The notes beneath the pieces were generated by a model. That model was given only the letters and a program-made list of their open reading frames with translations, was not told the origin of the DNA and made no database searches. From the NCBI RefSeq assembly GCF_000820845.2, contig NZ_CBXV010000007.1, positions 248,082 through 312,081 on the forward strand: a stretch of DNA of 64,000 bases. The letters run 5' to 3'. The position numbers and the translations under genes are program-made. Shown in pieces: positions 28,687-39,228 of the stretch (within the stretch, counting starts at the first letter, position 1; each line of letters opens with the position of its first letter). The stretch is from Pyrinomonas methylaliphatogenes (GTDB lineage: Bacteria; Acidobacteriota; Blastocatellia; Pyrinomonadales; Pyrinomonadaceae).

Positions 28687-30345
28687 GTGATAGATAAAGT
28701 CGAGATCATCCCGCTCGGCGGGCTCGGCGAGTTCGGGATGAACTGTCTGGCCGTGCGCGCGGGTGGTGAGATGCTCATCATCGACGTCGGCATGGGCTTC
28801 CCGGAAGAGAGCGTTTATGGCGTCGACGTCGCCATCCCTGATTTCGCCGCGCTCGATGAGTATCGCGACGAGATCGCGGCCATCATCTTAACGCATGGGC
28901 ACGAGGATCACATCGGCGCGTTGCCTTATATCCTGCGAAAATTCAACGTGCCGGTATACGGTTCGTCCTTCACCATCGCTCTGGCCGAGAGCCGACTTGA
29001 AGATCATGGGCTACTCGACAGAGTCATGCTGCATCGCGTCGAATCGGGCGAGCGCGTGGAGCTCGGCGTCTTCGAGATCGAGTTCATCCGCGTTTCGCAT
29101 TCGCTCGTCGATTGTTTCGCGCTGGCGATCAGAACTCCCGTCGGCATCATCATCCACACTGGCGATTACAAGGTGGACGAGACGCCGGTCGTCGATAGCC
29201 CGATAGATCTACGCGCGCTTCAGCGTTATGGGCAAGAGGGCGTGCTGGCGCTTCTGTCCGATTCGACTAACGCGACCGTGCCCGGTCGCACTCCATCGGA
29301 GCGCGCGGTGATCCCGACCTTCGAAGAGATCTTCGCCGAAGCGCCGGGGCGCATCATCGTCTCTTGCTTCGCTTCCTCCATTCACCGACAGCAGATCGTG
29401 CTCGACGTCGCTGCGCGGTTCGGTCGTCGCGTTTGCGTTCTGGGGCGTTCGATGCAGAAGAATATCGAGATCGCGGACCGCTTGGGATATTTGGATATAC
29501 CGGTCGATCTCCTCGTCTCGCTCGATGAGGCGAAGAAACTCGATGGCGATCAGATCGTCTTCCTGGTGACCGGTTCGCAAAGCGAGCCGCGCTCCGTTCT
29601 GCCGCAGATGGCCACCCAGAGCTATAAGGGGGTGGCGATCGAAGAGGGCGATACGGTCGTGCTTTCAGCGCGCATCATTCCAGGGCATGAGCGGGCCATC
29701 TCTCGCTTGATCGGTGAGATCTACAAGCGCGGCGGGCAGATATACGATGAGAAGCGGCGCTTGGTCCACGTCAGCGGTCACGCTTCGCAAGAGGATATCC
29801 GTCTGATGACGGAGGCGGTGCGTCCGCGGTTCGTCATCCCGATCCACGGCGAATACAGGATGCTCTATCGCCACAAGGAATATCTGCGGCGCCATCTCGG
29901 ATTTGATGAGGAGCGCGTCATCCTTGTCGAGAACGGCGATGTCATCGAACTCGATGAGAAGCGCGCGGCGGTGAGCGATAAATGGCCGGTCGGTCGCACC
30001 TTCATCGACGAGACCGAGGTCGGATTCGAGGAGGTCGACAGCGAGATCGTGCGCGAACGCCGGCAGCTCGCTTACGATGGCGTGATCACGCCGGTCATCA
30101 CCATCAACGGCGAGACCGGACAGTTGGAAGCGCCGCCCGAAATAGCCACCCATGGATTGCTCGGTATGGATGGCCTCTTGCGGGAGATGAAGCGACTCAT
30201 CGCCGAAACGGTGGCGAGCGCGTCGGCGAGGGAGAAGAGCGACACGACGCTTCTCAAGGAGCGCGTGCGGCTTGAGGTCAAGCGTTTCATTCAACGCCAG
30301 ACGGGCACGCGCCCGGTCATCATACCCGTGATCGTTCAACTTTGA
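28687..30345 (+). CDS. rnj: Ribonuclease J
   Basis: The 552-residue metallo-beta-lactamase/beta-CASP ribonuclease starts at a GTG. The metal motif LTHGHEDHIGALPYIL is near residue 70, followed by HTGDYKVDE, DSTNA and the beta-CASP histidine region HVSGHASQEDIRLM. A C-terminal domain (about 450-552) ends in an arginine-rich helix. RNase J performs 5'-to-3' and endonucleolytic mRNA decay and rRNA maturation. Gram-negatives that carry it often lack or supplement RNase E. Confidence 0.93.
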   Translation: MIDKVEIIPLGGLGEFGMNCLAVRAGGEMLIIDVGMGFPEESVYGVDVAIPDFAALDEYRDEIAAIILTHGHEDHIGALPYILRKFNVPVYGSSFTIALAESRLEDHGLLDRVMLHRVESGERVELGVFEIEFIRVSHSLVDCFALAIRTPVGIIIHTGDYKVDETPVVDSPIDLRALQRYGQEGVLALLSDSTNATVPGRTPSERAVIPTFEEIFAEAPGRIIVSCFASSIHRQQIVLDVAARFGRRVCVLGRSMQKNIEIADRLGYLDIPVDLLVSLDEAKKLDGDQIVFLVTGSQSEPRSVLPQMATQSYKGVAIEEGDTVVLSARIIPGHERAISRLIGEIYKRGGQIYDEKRRLVHVSGHASQEDIRLMTEAVRPRFVIPIHGEYRMLYRHKEYLRRHLGFDEERVILVENGDVIELDEKRAAVSDKWPVGRTFIDETEVGFEEVDSEIVRERRQLAYDGVITPVITINGETGQLEAPPEIATHGLLGMDGLLREMKRLIAETVASASAREKSDTTLLKERVRLEVKRFIQRQTGTRPVIIPVIVQL

Positions 30346-30388
30346 CGCATAACTGCGACGCCTGAAGTTTGGCCTTCGCGCCAAGAGA

Positions 30389-31168
30389 GTGGGATTCGAC
30401 TGGACCAATAAGACGGCGCTCGTCACCGGAGCTTCGAGCGGCATCGGGCGAGCGTTGAGCGTCGAACTGGCCCGACGCGGTGCACGGCTCGGCTTACTCG
30501 CGCGGCGCGCCGACGCTTTGCAAGGGGCGCTGCGCGAGATCGAAAGCGGTGGCGGGCGCGCGACAGCGCTCGTCGCCGATGTGCGCGATGTGGGTGCAGT
30601 GCGGCGCGCCGTCGAGAGTTTGCGCCAAGCGTTTGGCCCGATCGATCTTTTGATCGCAAACGCCGGCATAGGTGACGAAACGCCCGCGACGAAGTTCGAT
30701 CTTGCGCGCGCGGCGGAGATCGTCTCCATCAATCTCATCGGAGCGATGAACTGCGTTGGCGCGGTTTTGCCCGAGATGGTCGCGCGAGGCGAAGGCCATT
30801 TGGTCGCCATCTCGAGCCTCGCCGCTTACCGCGGACTGCCCCGGTCGGCGGCTTATAGCGCGAGCAAGGCTGGCCTTTCGACCTTCTTCGAAAGCTTGCG
30901 CGTCGATCTGCAAGGGACGGGCGTCGCTGTGACCGTCATTCACCCAGGCTTCATTCGGACGCCGATGATCGCTCAAAGACGCGCGCCAGTGCCTTACCTT
31001 CTCGATCTGCCCGAAGCCATCGAACGAATCGTCGCGGCCATCGAAAAGAGGAAACGAAGTTGCGCTTTCCCTTGGCAATTGGCCGCGACCGTCAAACTGC
31101 TCGCGCTCATGCCCGCTCCCCTATACGATCTGTTGATGGCTCGCACGCAGAAAGCTAGGCGCCGATGA
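30389..31168 (+). CDS. Short-chain dehydrogenase/reductase
   Basis: The 259-residue protein starts at a GTG. The NAD(P) loop is TGASSGIGRAL, NAGIG follows near residue 92, the catalytic serine lies in ISSLAAYRGLP, and Y-x3-K is YSASK. The C-terminal part (KRKRSCAFPWQLAATVKLLALMPAPLYDLLM) ends in a hydrophobic stretch typical of acyl or lipid-linked SDRs such as YqjQ/DltE-like proteins. The substrate cannot be read from sequence. It follows RNase J by 43 bases. Confidence 0.87.
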   Translation: MGFDWTNKTALVTGASSGIGRALSVELARRGARLGLLARRADALQGALREIESGGGRATALVADVRDVGAVRRAVESLRQAFGPIDLLIANAGIGDETPATKFDLARAAEIVSINLIGAMNCVGAVLPEMVARGEGHLVAISSLAAYRGLPRSAAYSASKAGLSTFFESLRVDLQGTGVAVTVIHPGFIRTPMIAQRRAPVPYLLDLPEAIERIVAAIEKRKRSCAFPWQLAATVKLLALMPAPLYDLLMARTQKARRR

Positions 31169-31277
31169 TCGTAGATCGGTCCGGTGGCCTATTTGCGCGG
31201 AAGCGGACTTAGGTTCTAAATTCTAGCCGGTCCGAATTCTTTAGAAGATTAAGGGATCTTAATCGGGAGCTTGAGTG

Positions 31278-32165
31278 ATGACGATTCTGCAGGCGATCGT
31301 GCTCGGTCTCGTACAGGGATTAACTGAATTCATTCCCATTAGTTCAACCGCCCATCTGATCTTCGCCGCTCGTTTGACTAACCTTTATGCTGGAGTCGAA
31401 CAGAGCTTGCGCGCTGAGCAGACGACGGCGACGATAGCCGTCGTCCAGTTGGGAACGTTGATCGCGGTCTTAGTCTACTTCGCGCGCGATATCGCGAACA
31501 TCACGGCGGCTTTCATTCGCGACCATCTGACCCTCTTGCGCGCGAAAGCGAGAGGGGAGCGCGCCGCCGCTCGGCTTTCGCCCGACGCGCTGCTCGGTTG
31601 GTATATTTTCCTCGGGACGCTTCCGATCGGCGTCGTCGGCCTCAGCTTCAAGAAGCAGATCGAAGGGACTTTGACGAAGAACCTATGGATCATCGCGACG
31701 ATGTTGATCGTCATCGCGCTGCTGCTCGGCGTAGCTGAGCGGACCGGCAGTCGTCGGCGGACGATGCGAGAGCTATGTTGGCGCGACGCGCTGATCGTCG
31801 GATGCGCACAAGTGTTGGCGTTGATCCCCGGGGCGAGTCGGTCGGGTTCGACGATCATGGGAGGTTTGTTCGCTGGCTTGACGCGCGAAACGGCGGCGCG
31901 TTTCTCCTTCTTGCTCTCGATCCCGGCGATTCTGGCGAGCGGACTTCTGGAGCTTCACGAGGCCATCGCGAAATTGCCTGCACACAGCTTCCTCCCGTTG
32001 TCGGTAGCGACGACCGTCGCCGGGATCGTCGGCTACGCTTCGATCTGGTTCTTGCTGCGTTATCTGCGGACGCATTCGACCGGCATCTTCATCGGTTATC
32101 GCTTAGCCATCGGCATCCTGCTGCTCGTCCTTTTGGCGAAGGGGACGATTCAGCCTTTGTACTGA
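31278..32165 (+). CDS. uppP: Undecaprenyl-diphosphatase
   Basis: About 295 residues from the ATG at 31278 (GGGAG 8 bases upstream). This polytopic membrane enzyme removes a phosphate from undecaprenyl diphosphate so that the carrier can be reused in peptidoglycan and polysaccharide synthesis. The two active-site motifs are present: GLTEFIPISSTAHL near residue 15 and PGASRSGSTIMGGL near residue 185. About eight hydrophobic helices are seen. Overproduction of this class gives bacitracin tolerance in other bacteria. Confidence 0.94.
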   Translation: MTILQAIVLGLVQGLTEFIPISSTAHLIFAARLTNLYAGVEQSLRAEQTTATIAVVQLGTLIAVLVYFARDIANITAAFIRDHLTLLRAKARGERAAARLSPDALLGWYIFLGTLPIGVVGLSFKKQIEGTLTKNLWIIATMLIVIALLLGVAERTGSRRRTMRELCWRDALIVGCAQVLALIPGASRSGSTIMGGLFAGLTRETAARFSFLLSIPAILASGLLELHEAIAKLPAHSFLPLSVATTVAGIVGYASIWFLLRYLRTHSTGIFIGYRLAIGILLLVLLAKGTIQPLY

Positions 32166-32513
32166 GGGGCAATAGCGTTTGCGTGGATTGCGGATCACGA
32201 GGCGGATCGATTCGGCTCTGGTTCGAGAGGAGTTTATGATCTAAAATGGCAGCGCGCTTGAGCGATCGTTCGCGAGCCGGGGGTTTTGAGCGGTTAAGTG
32301 AGATCAATCGTTCCGGGAGACTGTCTTCAAGCATCGAGCGGCGTGGTCATCTTCTCCCCGCTGAATTTCAACTCTCACCAGCCTCTATCTCGAGTCGTAA
32401 TTCGATGCGTGGGAATCGGTCGATCCAATCGAGCGGCGATTTAGGAGAGAATTTAGGAGAGAGCTTTCGCGTTGATGGCTTGGCGCTGACAATACGGGCC
32501 TTGGGCTTGAGAT
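32166..32513. other. Intergenic region between uppP and recJ with a 12-bp tandem repeat
   Basis: No gene is convincing in this 348-base gap. A perfect tandem duplication of ATTTAGGAGAGA occupies 32439-32462, about 50-75 bases before recJ. TAAAAT at 32242-32247 might be a -10 box. The open frame 32246-32524 lacks a ribosome site and recognisable features. Confidence 0.4.
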
Positions 32514-34271
32514 GTGGCTTTTGATCGGTGGAGTATGGGGACGAGCGTCGGATTGGGTCATGACGGCAAGCGGTGGATCTTGCGCGAGCATGATCGCGCG
32601 GCTGCCGCGCGGTTGAGTCGATCTCTCGGCATCTCGCCGTTCATCGGCGCGCTGTTCGCCGTTCGCGGTGTGGTCGATCCAGAGATCGCGCATCGTATCT
32701 TGCACCCATCGTTCGATCAGCTTCATGACCCGATGTTGATGCGCGGGATGGACGTGGCGGTCCAGCGCATTTCGCGCGCCATCGAACGTCGTGAGAAGGT
32801 GCTCATCTATGGCGATTACGATGTCGATGGAACGACCGGGACGGCGCTCTTGCGTCGCGCGTTGCAGATGCTCGGCCTTGAGACCGGATATCACATCCCG
32901 CATCGTTTCACCGAAGGGTATGGCATCAATCGTGCGGCGCTCGCGGCGGCATATGAAGAAGGGTATGATCTGGTCATCAGCGTCGATTGCGGCATTCGCG
33001 CCCATGAACCTCTTCGGTGGGCCAGAGAGCGAGGGCTCGAAGTCATCGTGACGGACCACCATCTGCCGGACGAAGAGAGCGGGATCCCGCCGGCGGTCGC
33101 CGTGCTCGATCCGAACAGGGCCGACTGCGCGTATCCGGACAAAAATCTTGCCGGCGTCGGCGTCGCCTTCAAACTCGCGCACGCGCTTTTGCGCGCTCAC
33201 GGTCGGGCGAGCGACCGAACGATTAAGGGGTTCCTCAAGTTGGTCGCGATCGGGACGGTCGCCGATGTCGCGCCGCTCATCGGAGAGAATCGCGCCATCG
33301 TCGCGCTCGGTTTGCAGGATCTGCCTAATGTGAGAAATCTCGGCTTGCGCGCGTTGATGGAGGTTGCAGGCTGTGGTCCGGGGAAGCGAATGAGCGTCTA
33401 CGACATAGGCTTTCGCCTCGGCCCGCGCATCAACGCCGCGGGCCGCATGGATGCGGCGCGCGTTGTGGTCGAACTTCTCGAAGCGGTCGATGAGGCGCAA
33501 GCTAGGCGTTTGGCTGTTGCGCTGAACGAGCGTAATGCGGAGCGCCAGCGCCTGCAGCGTCAGTTGTTGAAGGAGGCTCTGGCCGAACTGAAAGGGCTGC
33601 AAGATTATGTCGCCGTCGTCGCGCGCGATGGATGGCATCGCGGAGTCATCGGGCTTGTGGCTTCGAAGATCGTTGAACAGGTTGGGCGTCCGGCGATCGT
33701 CATCTCGCTCGACGGCGAGATGGGGCATGGTTCAGCGCGCAGCATCGAAGAGTACCATCTGCTCGAAGGACTGACCGCTTGCGCCGATCTGTTCGAGAAC
33801 TTCGGCGGACATCGTCATGCGGCGGGATTGGCTATTCGGCGCGATCGAATCGACGAATTGCGTCGGCGATTGAATGAGCATGCGGCTTCGTTGTTGCGCC
33901 CCGACCAACTGATCCCGGCGCTGCGGATCGATCTGGAGCTTCCGGCGCAGGCCCTGACGCTCGAACTCGCAAAGGAGATGCGGAAGCTGGAGCCTTATGG
34001 GACGGGTTGGCCTTCGCCTCTGTTTTTGACGCGGAAGTTGCGCGTCGTTGGCGAGCCGCGCGTCCTTTCGGCGCGGCACTTGAAATTCTCCGTCGTCGGC
34101 GAAGATGGGATCGAAAGAGAGGCCATCTGGTGGAGGGCGATCGAAGATGGCAAGCGAACCCCGTGCCCTGATGAGATCATCGAATTGGTCTATTCTCTGG
34201 AGATAGATTCTTGGAGGGAGTGCGAACGATTGCGGCTGGTCGTCGAGGATTATCGGGTGAGCGATGACTGA
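32514..34271 (+). CDS. recJ: Single-stranded-DNA exonuclease RecJ
   Basis: The 585-residue DHH-family nuclease has motif I YGDYDVDGTTGTALL, motif II SVDCGI, motif III VTDHHLPDEE, motif IV AIGTVADVAPL and the C-terminal DHHA1 signature FGGHRHAAGL. The OB-like end (about 490-585) is present. RecJ degrades single strands 5' to 3' in recombination and repair. The start is either the GTG at 32514 or the ATG at 32535; neither has a good ribosome site. It overlaps the next gene by 8 bases. Confidence 0.93.
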   Translation: MAFDRWSMGTSVGLGHDGKRWILREHDRAAAARLSRSLGISPFIGALFAVRGVVDPEIAHRILHPSFDQLHDPMLMRGMDVAVQRISRAIERREKVLIYGDYDVDGTTGTALLRRALQMLGLETGYHIPHRFTEGYGINRAALAAAYEEGYDLVISVDCGIRAHEPLRWARERGLEVIVTDHHLPDEESGIPPAVAVLDPNRADCAYPDKNLAGVGVAFKLAHALLRAHGRASDRTIKGFLKLVAIGTVADVAPLIGENRAIVALGLQDLPNVRNLGLRALMEVAGCGPGKRMSVYDIGFRLGPRINAAGRMDAARVVVELLEAVDEAQARRLAVALNERNAERQRLQRQLLKEALAELKGLQDYVAVVARDGWHRGVIGLVASKIVEQVGRPAIVISLDGEMGHGSARSIEEYHLLEGLTACADLFENFGGHRHAAGLAIRRDRIDELRRRLNEHAASLLRPDQLIPALRIDLELPAQALTLELAKEMRKLEPYGTGWPSPLFLTRKLRVVGEPRVLSARHLKFSVVGEDGIEREAIWWRAIEDGKRTPCPDEIIELVYSLEIDSWRECERLRLVVEDYRVSDD

Positions 34272-36561
34272 AGACAGGAGGCATCGTCGCATACGTTTCG
34301 TCAACTTGCGCGCGCGCATCCCGCGTCTGCTGCGCGTCGTTGCGCTCGTCGCTTTGGCGGCGAGCCTCATCGTCGTCATCGTCTCTTACTATCGTCTGCG
34401 CAACCGCACGCCGTTTCGTATGCTTTCGGGGCGTCCGACTCTTTCAAAGGAAGTGGTCGGCGTCGTCGAAGGTTATGAACGGCGCGTGACGGAAGGCGAT
34501 CGGTTGCGGCTGCTGCTGCGCGCCGCGCGCGATGTAACTTATGCCGATGGTCGTCACGAATTGGAGAACGTATACCTCGAGTACTATCCCGAAACGAGCG
34601 CGGTGCCGGATAAGATCTCGGCGCGTCGCGCGCTCTATGATCCTACGGAGGAGAAGATAGATTTCTTCGGGGCCGTTCATGTGGAGACGCATGAACGTTT
34701 GCTCGTCGATGCCGAGCAGATCTCTTACCATCAACGTGAAGAGCGGGCTGAAGTCCCTGTCGCCGTCTCGTTCGCTCGCGACAACGTGCGCGGGCGCGCT
34801 GGCGGTGCAATGATCGACGCGAAAGCGCGTCGGCTCGAACTGCATAACGGCGCGGAACTGATCATCGAGGCGCGACAATCGGGCAAGGATCAAAAGCCGA
34901 TGATCATCCGCGCAGCGCGGGCCGATTTCGATCAGCGGAATCTGACGGTCGTCTTCGCCGGCGGCGCGACCGCCGAGCAAGGGCGAGATAGCATGAGCGC
35001 TGATACTTTGGTCGCGCGGTTGAGCGAAGAGAAGAGGGTGCAGCGGATCGAAGCGCGCGGCAACGCTTTGCTGCGCAGTTTAGATGAAGGGCACGCGGCA
35101 GAAGTTTTGGCGGCCCAGATGGAGTTCGCCTTCGACGACGAGCAGAGGTTGGAGCGCGCCGACGCCATGCGCGATGTGCGCGCGCGAACGCTCGATGCCG
35201 ATTCGGAAGCGGCGCTGCGGGCCGAGCGAGCCCAACTCGATTTCGCCGCGCAGGGCGGACGCAGTCTCCTTCGCGCGCTGAGCGCTGACGGTCGCCCTGT
35301 GATCACATTGGCCGCGCCGCGCTCCCGCGCCGGTGATCCGCGTGCTGCGAACAAGCGGTTGACGGCCGATTCCGTTCATCTGTTCTGGCGCGATTCCGGG
35401 CGCGATCTTGAGCGCGCTGAGGCTATCGGCAATGCGGAGCTCGTCATCGAACCGGCCCACCCGTCGCCCGTTGCTGAACGGAAGGCGCTCTACGCTCCGC
35501 GGTTCGATTGCGCCTTTTACGAAACGAACAACCTCGCGCAACAATTTACAGCCGTCGGCGGCGCGAAACTCGTCATCACCCCCTTACAACCTTCGGCGGA
35601 GCGGGTCGAGAAGGTGATCACCGCGCAGAAGATGATCGCCCTCTTCGCTCGCGACACGCAGGATGTCGAGCGCGTCGAGGCCCTGGGCGAGGCGCGCTTC
35701 GATGAAGGAGAGCGACATGGACGGGCTGAAAACGCCACCTATGTGGCGAGCGAGCGCACGGTGCGATTGCGCGGCGCCGAGCCGACCGTCTGGGATGATC
35801 GCGCGCGCGTCAAAGCGCGCGAGATCGACGCGGATTTGCAGCGCGAAGTGTCTTATGCGCGCGGAGATGTGGCGACCACCTACTACAGTCAAGCTCAAAC
35901 GGGCGGGGCCACGCCTTTCGCTAAAACGAAGAGTCCCGTGTTCATCACCTCTAACGCGGCTGAGTTTCATCATCGTGATGGGCTCGCTATCTTCACGGGC
36001 AACGCCCGCGCTTGGCAGGAGGATAACTTCGTGCGCGCTGATCGATTGACGTTACGGCGCGCGGAACGCCGTATGGAGGCCGAGGGCAGAGTCCAGAGCG
36101 CGTTCTATCGAGCGCGGCGCAAAGTCGAGAGCGGATCGAGCGCGATCGTCCCCGTATTTGCCATCGCTGATCGCATGATTTATTTCGATGCCGATCGCTT
36201 GATTCGGTACGAAGGGCATGTTGATATAAGGCAGGGGACCGATCGGTTGATGAGCGAAGTGGCGGAGGTTTATCTGAACAAGGAGGCGAATGAAGTGGAG
36301 CGGACCGTGGCGCAGCGCAATGTCATCCTCACGCAACCCGGGCGGCGCGGCGTCGGAGATTGGGCGCAATACACGGCTTTGGGCGAAGTCGTGGTGTTAA
36401 CCGGCAGCCCGGCGCGCGTCGAAGATGTCGAGCAGGGGAGCACGGAGAGTCGCCGTTTGACCGTATATCTGAACGATCGCCGCGTTGTCGCCGAGGGCGG
36501 CGAGAATGGGCGTCCGACGGGGCGCGTGCACTCGGTCCATCGCGTCCGGCGGCAGAAATGA
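34264..36561 (+). CDS. Fused LptC/LptA-like (OstA) lipopolysaccharide transport protein
   Basis: The 765-residue protein has one N-terminal membrane anchor (about 22-43, [22 protein letters not shown]) and then a long beta-rich periplasmic part. The first section resembles LptC. The rest contains several OstA/LptA-like jellyroll segments ([45 protein letters not shown]; later [19 protein letters not shown] and [20 protein letters not shown]). LptC is usually about 190 and LptA about 180 residues, so this is a much enlarged, bridge-like protein. lptB follows with a 4-base overlap. The transport role is inferred from this fold and neighbour. Confidence 0.82.
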   Translation: MTEDRRHRRIRFVNLRARIPRLLRVVALVALAASLIVVIVSYYRLRNRTPFRMLSGRPTLSKEVVGVVEGYERRVTEGDRLRLLLRAARDVTYADGRHELENVYLEYYPETSAVPDKISARRALYDPTEEKIDFFGAVHVETHERLLVDAEQISYHQREERAEVPVAVSFARDNVRGRAGGAMIDAKARRLELHNGAELIIEARQSGKDQKPMIIRAARADFDQRNLTVVFAGGATAEQGRDSMSADTLVARLSEEKRVQRIEARGNALLRSLDEGHAAEVLAAQMEFAFDDEQRLERADAMRDVRARTLDADSEAALRAERAQLDFAAQGGRSLLRALSADGRPVITLAAPRSRAGDPRAANKRLTADSVHLFWRDSGRDLERAEAIGNAELVIEPAHPSPVAERKALYAPRFDCAFYETNNLAQQFTAVGGAKLVITPLQPSAERVEKVITAQKMIALFARDTQDVERVEALGEARFDEGERHGRAENATYVASERTVRLRGAEPTVWDDRARVKAREIDADLQREVSYARGDVATTYYSQAQTGGATPFAKTKSPVFITSNAAEFHHRDGLAIFTGNARAWQEDNFVRADRLTLRRAERRMEAEGRVQSAFYRARRKVESGSSAIVPVFAIADRMIYFDADRLIRYEGHVDIRQGTDRLMSEVAEVYLNKEANEVERTVAQRNVILTQPGRRGVGDWAQYTALGEVVVLTGSPARVEDVEQGSTESRRLTVYLNDRRVVAEGGENGRPTGRVHSVHRVRRQK

Positions 36562-37421
36562 GGGGCCCGATGGCTGCCGGACCGGCGGAAAAACAGCTCG
36601 CCGAAAAGGGAGCGGAAGAGATGCAGATGTCTGACGTCGTCGATGTTCAGTCCCTTGAAGCGCGACAGGAGGAGACGAAGCGCGCTGCTGTGCCTTCGCC
36701 GACGGCGCTCGTCGCCAGCGGTCTGGAGAAATCATACGGGCGAAGGCGCGTCGTCGATGGCGTCAGTCTCCATGTCGAACGTGGGGAGGTCGTCGGATTG
36801 CTGGGAGCGAACGGTGCCGGAAAGACGACGACCTTCTACATGATCATCGGCTTGGAGCGTCCCGATAAGGGGCAGGTTTTGTTGGGCGGGCGCGACATCA
36901 CGAAACTCCCGATGTACTTACGCGCGCGCTTAGGCATCGGATACTTGCCGCAAGAGCCTTCAGTCTTTCGCAAGATGACCGTCGCCGAGAACATCCTCGC
37001 CGTGCTCGAGACGATGAGGTTGCGGCGGCGCGAACGCTTCAAGCGGCTTGAGGAGCTAATCGAAGAGTTCGGGCTCGGACATGTCAGAAATACGCGCGGC
37101 GACGCCCTGTCTGGCGGCGAGAGGAGAAGGACGGAGATCGCGCGCGCATTGGCGACCGATCCGCAGTTCATTCTGCTCGATGAACCTTTCGCCGGGATCG
37201 ACCCGAAGGCCGTTGATGATATCCAGCGAATGATCCTTTACTTGAGGGCCCGCGGGATCGGGATCTTGATAACCGATCATAACGTGCGCGAGACCTTGGG
37301 GGTGACCGATCGCGCATACATCATGGCGGAAGGGAGGATCTTCCGTTCCGGTGCGCCGCTCGAACTGACGGAAGATCCAGAAGTGCGGCGTCTCTATCTC
37401 GGTGAGAAGTTCCGCCTGTGA
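36558..37421 (+). CDS. lptB: LptB-like ABC transporter ATPase
   Basis: About 287 residues from the ATG at 36558 (ATGA overlap with the gene before); ATG codons at 36621/36627, preceded by GGGAGCGGAAGAG, may be the true start and would give a more usual length. The ATPase domain has [33 protein letters not shown], signature [28 protein letters not shown] and the [10 protein letters not shown] switch, all characteristic of LptB. It drives lipopolysaccharide extraction from the inner membrane. LptF/G and LptD are not in the window. Confidence 0.94.
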   Translation: MRGPMAAGPAEKQLAEKGAEEMQMSDVVDVQSLEARQEETKRAAVPSPTALVASGLEKSYGRRRVVDGVSLHVERGEVVGLLGANGAGKTTTFYMIIGLERPDKGQVLLGGRDITKLPMYLRARLGIGYLPQEPSVFRKMTVAENILAVLETMRLRRRERFKRLEELIEEFGLGHVRNTRGDALSGGERRRTEIARALATDPQFILLDEPFAGIDPKAVDDIQRMILYLRARGIGILITDHNVRETLGVTDRAYIMAEGRIFRSGAPLELTEDPEVRRLYLGEKFRL

Positions 37422-37520
37422 GATTCCCCGCTTCCTCCCGCATCGAGGGATCGAGCGAAGCTGATTCGAAGAGCGATGATCCTCGGCTTCCAACGTGACG
37501 CGCTTTAAGAGCAAATGCGT

Positions 37521-37526
37521 TATAAT
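37521..37526 (+). promoter_or_regulatory. Candidate -10 box (TATAAT) upstream of rpoN
   Basis: A perfect TATAAT at 37521-37526 lies about 65 bases before the rpoN start. A weak -35-like TGACGC is 19 bp upstream of it. The rpoN gene therefore may have its own promoter in addition to reading through from lptB. Confidence 0.4.
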
Positions 37527-37591
37527 CTTCCCCGCGCCGATCAGGCGGCAAGTGATCGCAGATCTCAGCTTGCGGATGATGAGTGTGATCT

Positions 37592-39166
37592 ATGTCGGTT
37601 AAGCTCACAACCAATCTCTCGCAGCGCCTCGTGCTGACGCCGCAGTTGCGGCAACGCATCGAGATGTTGCAGATGACGGCTTTAGAGCTGAACGAACTCA
37701 TCCAGCAGCAGTTGCTCGAAAATCCCGTCCTCGAGGAGGTGCAGGCGCAGGACGAGGTTCAAGAGCTCGCCGAACAAGTTCTCGATTATCAGGCCTGCGG
37801 TAACCTCGATTCGGATCGATCGCCGGAAGGAGGTCCAGCGAACAACGGCGTTTCGGTCAACGGCGCGGGCGATTATCTTGAGTTCTCCGCTTCGCCGGAG
37901 GCGACGCCTGAGACGGCGGAGGCGAGGGCCGAAGAGGATCTCGATGAGCCGGGCGAGGAGATCTCTCCCGATCCATTCGAAGAGGTGGATTTCGGGCGCG
38001 AGTTTCAAGAGTACCTCGATCCTGGATATAAGACCCAAGAGCACGAATATCGCGAGGACGAACCGACCTTCGAACAATTCTTAACGCGCCCCCCCTCGCT
38101 GGCCGAGCATCTGACGTGGCAGCTTCACATGGAGGATATCGAACCGGAGTTGATCCCGATCGCCGAATGCATCATCGGCAATTTGGATGGTGACGGGCGG
38201 TTGAACGCGACGAACGAAGAGATCGCCGCTCTCGGCGGATGGACGGCGGAGGAGGTCGAACGGGCGCGCCAGCGCCTCATGCAACTCGATCCTACGGGAT
38301 GCGGCGCGCGTGATGTGCGCGAATGCCTGCTCGCGCAGCTTGAGGCGTCCGGAGAAGGGGAGCGATTGGCCGCGCAGTTGATTCGTGAACACTCGCTGGC
38401 CGACTTGCAACCGCATAGGTTGCCCGCCCTCGCCAAGCAGCTAGGCTTGCCGCTTGAGACATTGGTCGCGGAGCTCGAACGCATACGTCAGCTCGATCCT
38501 TTCCCGGGCAGACGTTACTCTTCGGATGAGACGGTCCTCGTCACGCCGGAGATATTCATCGAGAAGCGCGATGATGGCGAGTATGAGATCTCTTTCGCCG
38601 ATGATGGCGGGCCGCGCTTGCGGATCAATCAAGCCTATCAGCGGATGTTGGACCGGCCCGAGACGAGCAAGGAGACGAAGGATTTCATCCGTGAGAAGAC
38701 GCGCTCGGCGATCGAGCTTCTGAGGAACATCGAACATCGTCGGCAAACCATCTACAAAGTCGTCGAATGTATCGTCCGTCGGCAACGCGAGTTCCTCGAT
38801 AAAGGGATCGAGTATCTGAAGCCGATGATGTTGAAAGATGTCGCCGAGGAGACGGGGATGCATCTATCGACCGTATCGCGCGTCGTCAACCGCAAATACG
38901 CGCACACGCCGCAGGGCGTCATAGAGCTGCGCCGATTCTTCACCGAAGGGATGACGAACGAAGATGGGGAAGAGGTCTCGACGCGAATCATCAAGTTGAA
39001 GATCAAGAAGCTGATTGAAGAAGAAGATCCGCATCATCCGATCACAGACGATCAGATCGTGAAGATCTTGGCGAAAGAGGGGATCAAGCTGTCGCGTCGC
39101 ACCGTGGCCAAATATCGGGACCAGATGAACATCCCCGGATCGCGCGAGCGTCGCGCGGTGATCTGA
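37592..39166 (+). CDS. rpoN: RNA polymerase sigma-54 factor
   Basis: The 524-residue protein shows all three regions. The N-terminal activator-interacting region is glutamine- and leucine-rich ([34 protein letters not shown]). An acidic linker spans about 50-150. A core-binding region follows, then a helix-turn-helix ([23 protein letters not shown]) and the RpoN box [18 protein letters not shown]. Sigma-54 requires AAA+ activators; none is in this window. It sits between lptB and hpf, the classical arrangement in many Gram-negatives. A near-consensus -24/-12 site lies before the minor-pilin genes at 58351. Confidence 0.96.
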   Translation: MSVKLTTNLSQRLVLTPQLRQRIEMLQMTALELNELIQQQLLENPVLEEVQAQDEVQELAEQVLDYQACGNLDSDRSPEGGPANNGVSVNGAGDYLEFSASPEATPETAEARAEEDLDEPGEEISPDPFEEVDFGREFQEYLDPGYKTQEHEYREDEPTFEQFLTRPPSLAEHLTWQLHMEDIEPELIPIAECIIGNLDGDGRLNATNEEIAALGGWTAEEVERARQRLMQLDPTGCGARDVRECLLAQLEASGEGERLAAQLIREHSLADLQPHRLPALAKQLGLPLETLVAELERIRQLDPFPGRRYSSDETVLVTPEIFIEKRDDGEYEISFADDGGPRLRINQAYQRMLDRPETSKETKDFIREKTRSAIELLRNIEHRRQTIYKVVECIVRRQREFLDKGIEYLKPMMLKDVAEETGMHLSTVSRVVNRKYAHTPQGVIELRRFFTEGMTNEDGEEVSTRIIKLKIKKLIEEEDPHHPITDDQIVKILAKEGIKLSRRTVAKYRDQMNIPGSRERRAVI

Positions 39167-39228
39167 GCGACGGAAAAGCCTTGCCTTGCGTTCTCTCCAA
39201 GACAATTCAATGAGGAGGGGAAAGGACG

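Noticed and set aside
32246-32524. 92-codon frame in front of recJ
   Set aside because: No ribosome site, Ser/Arg-rich composition typical of shadow frames, and it runs into recJ.
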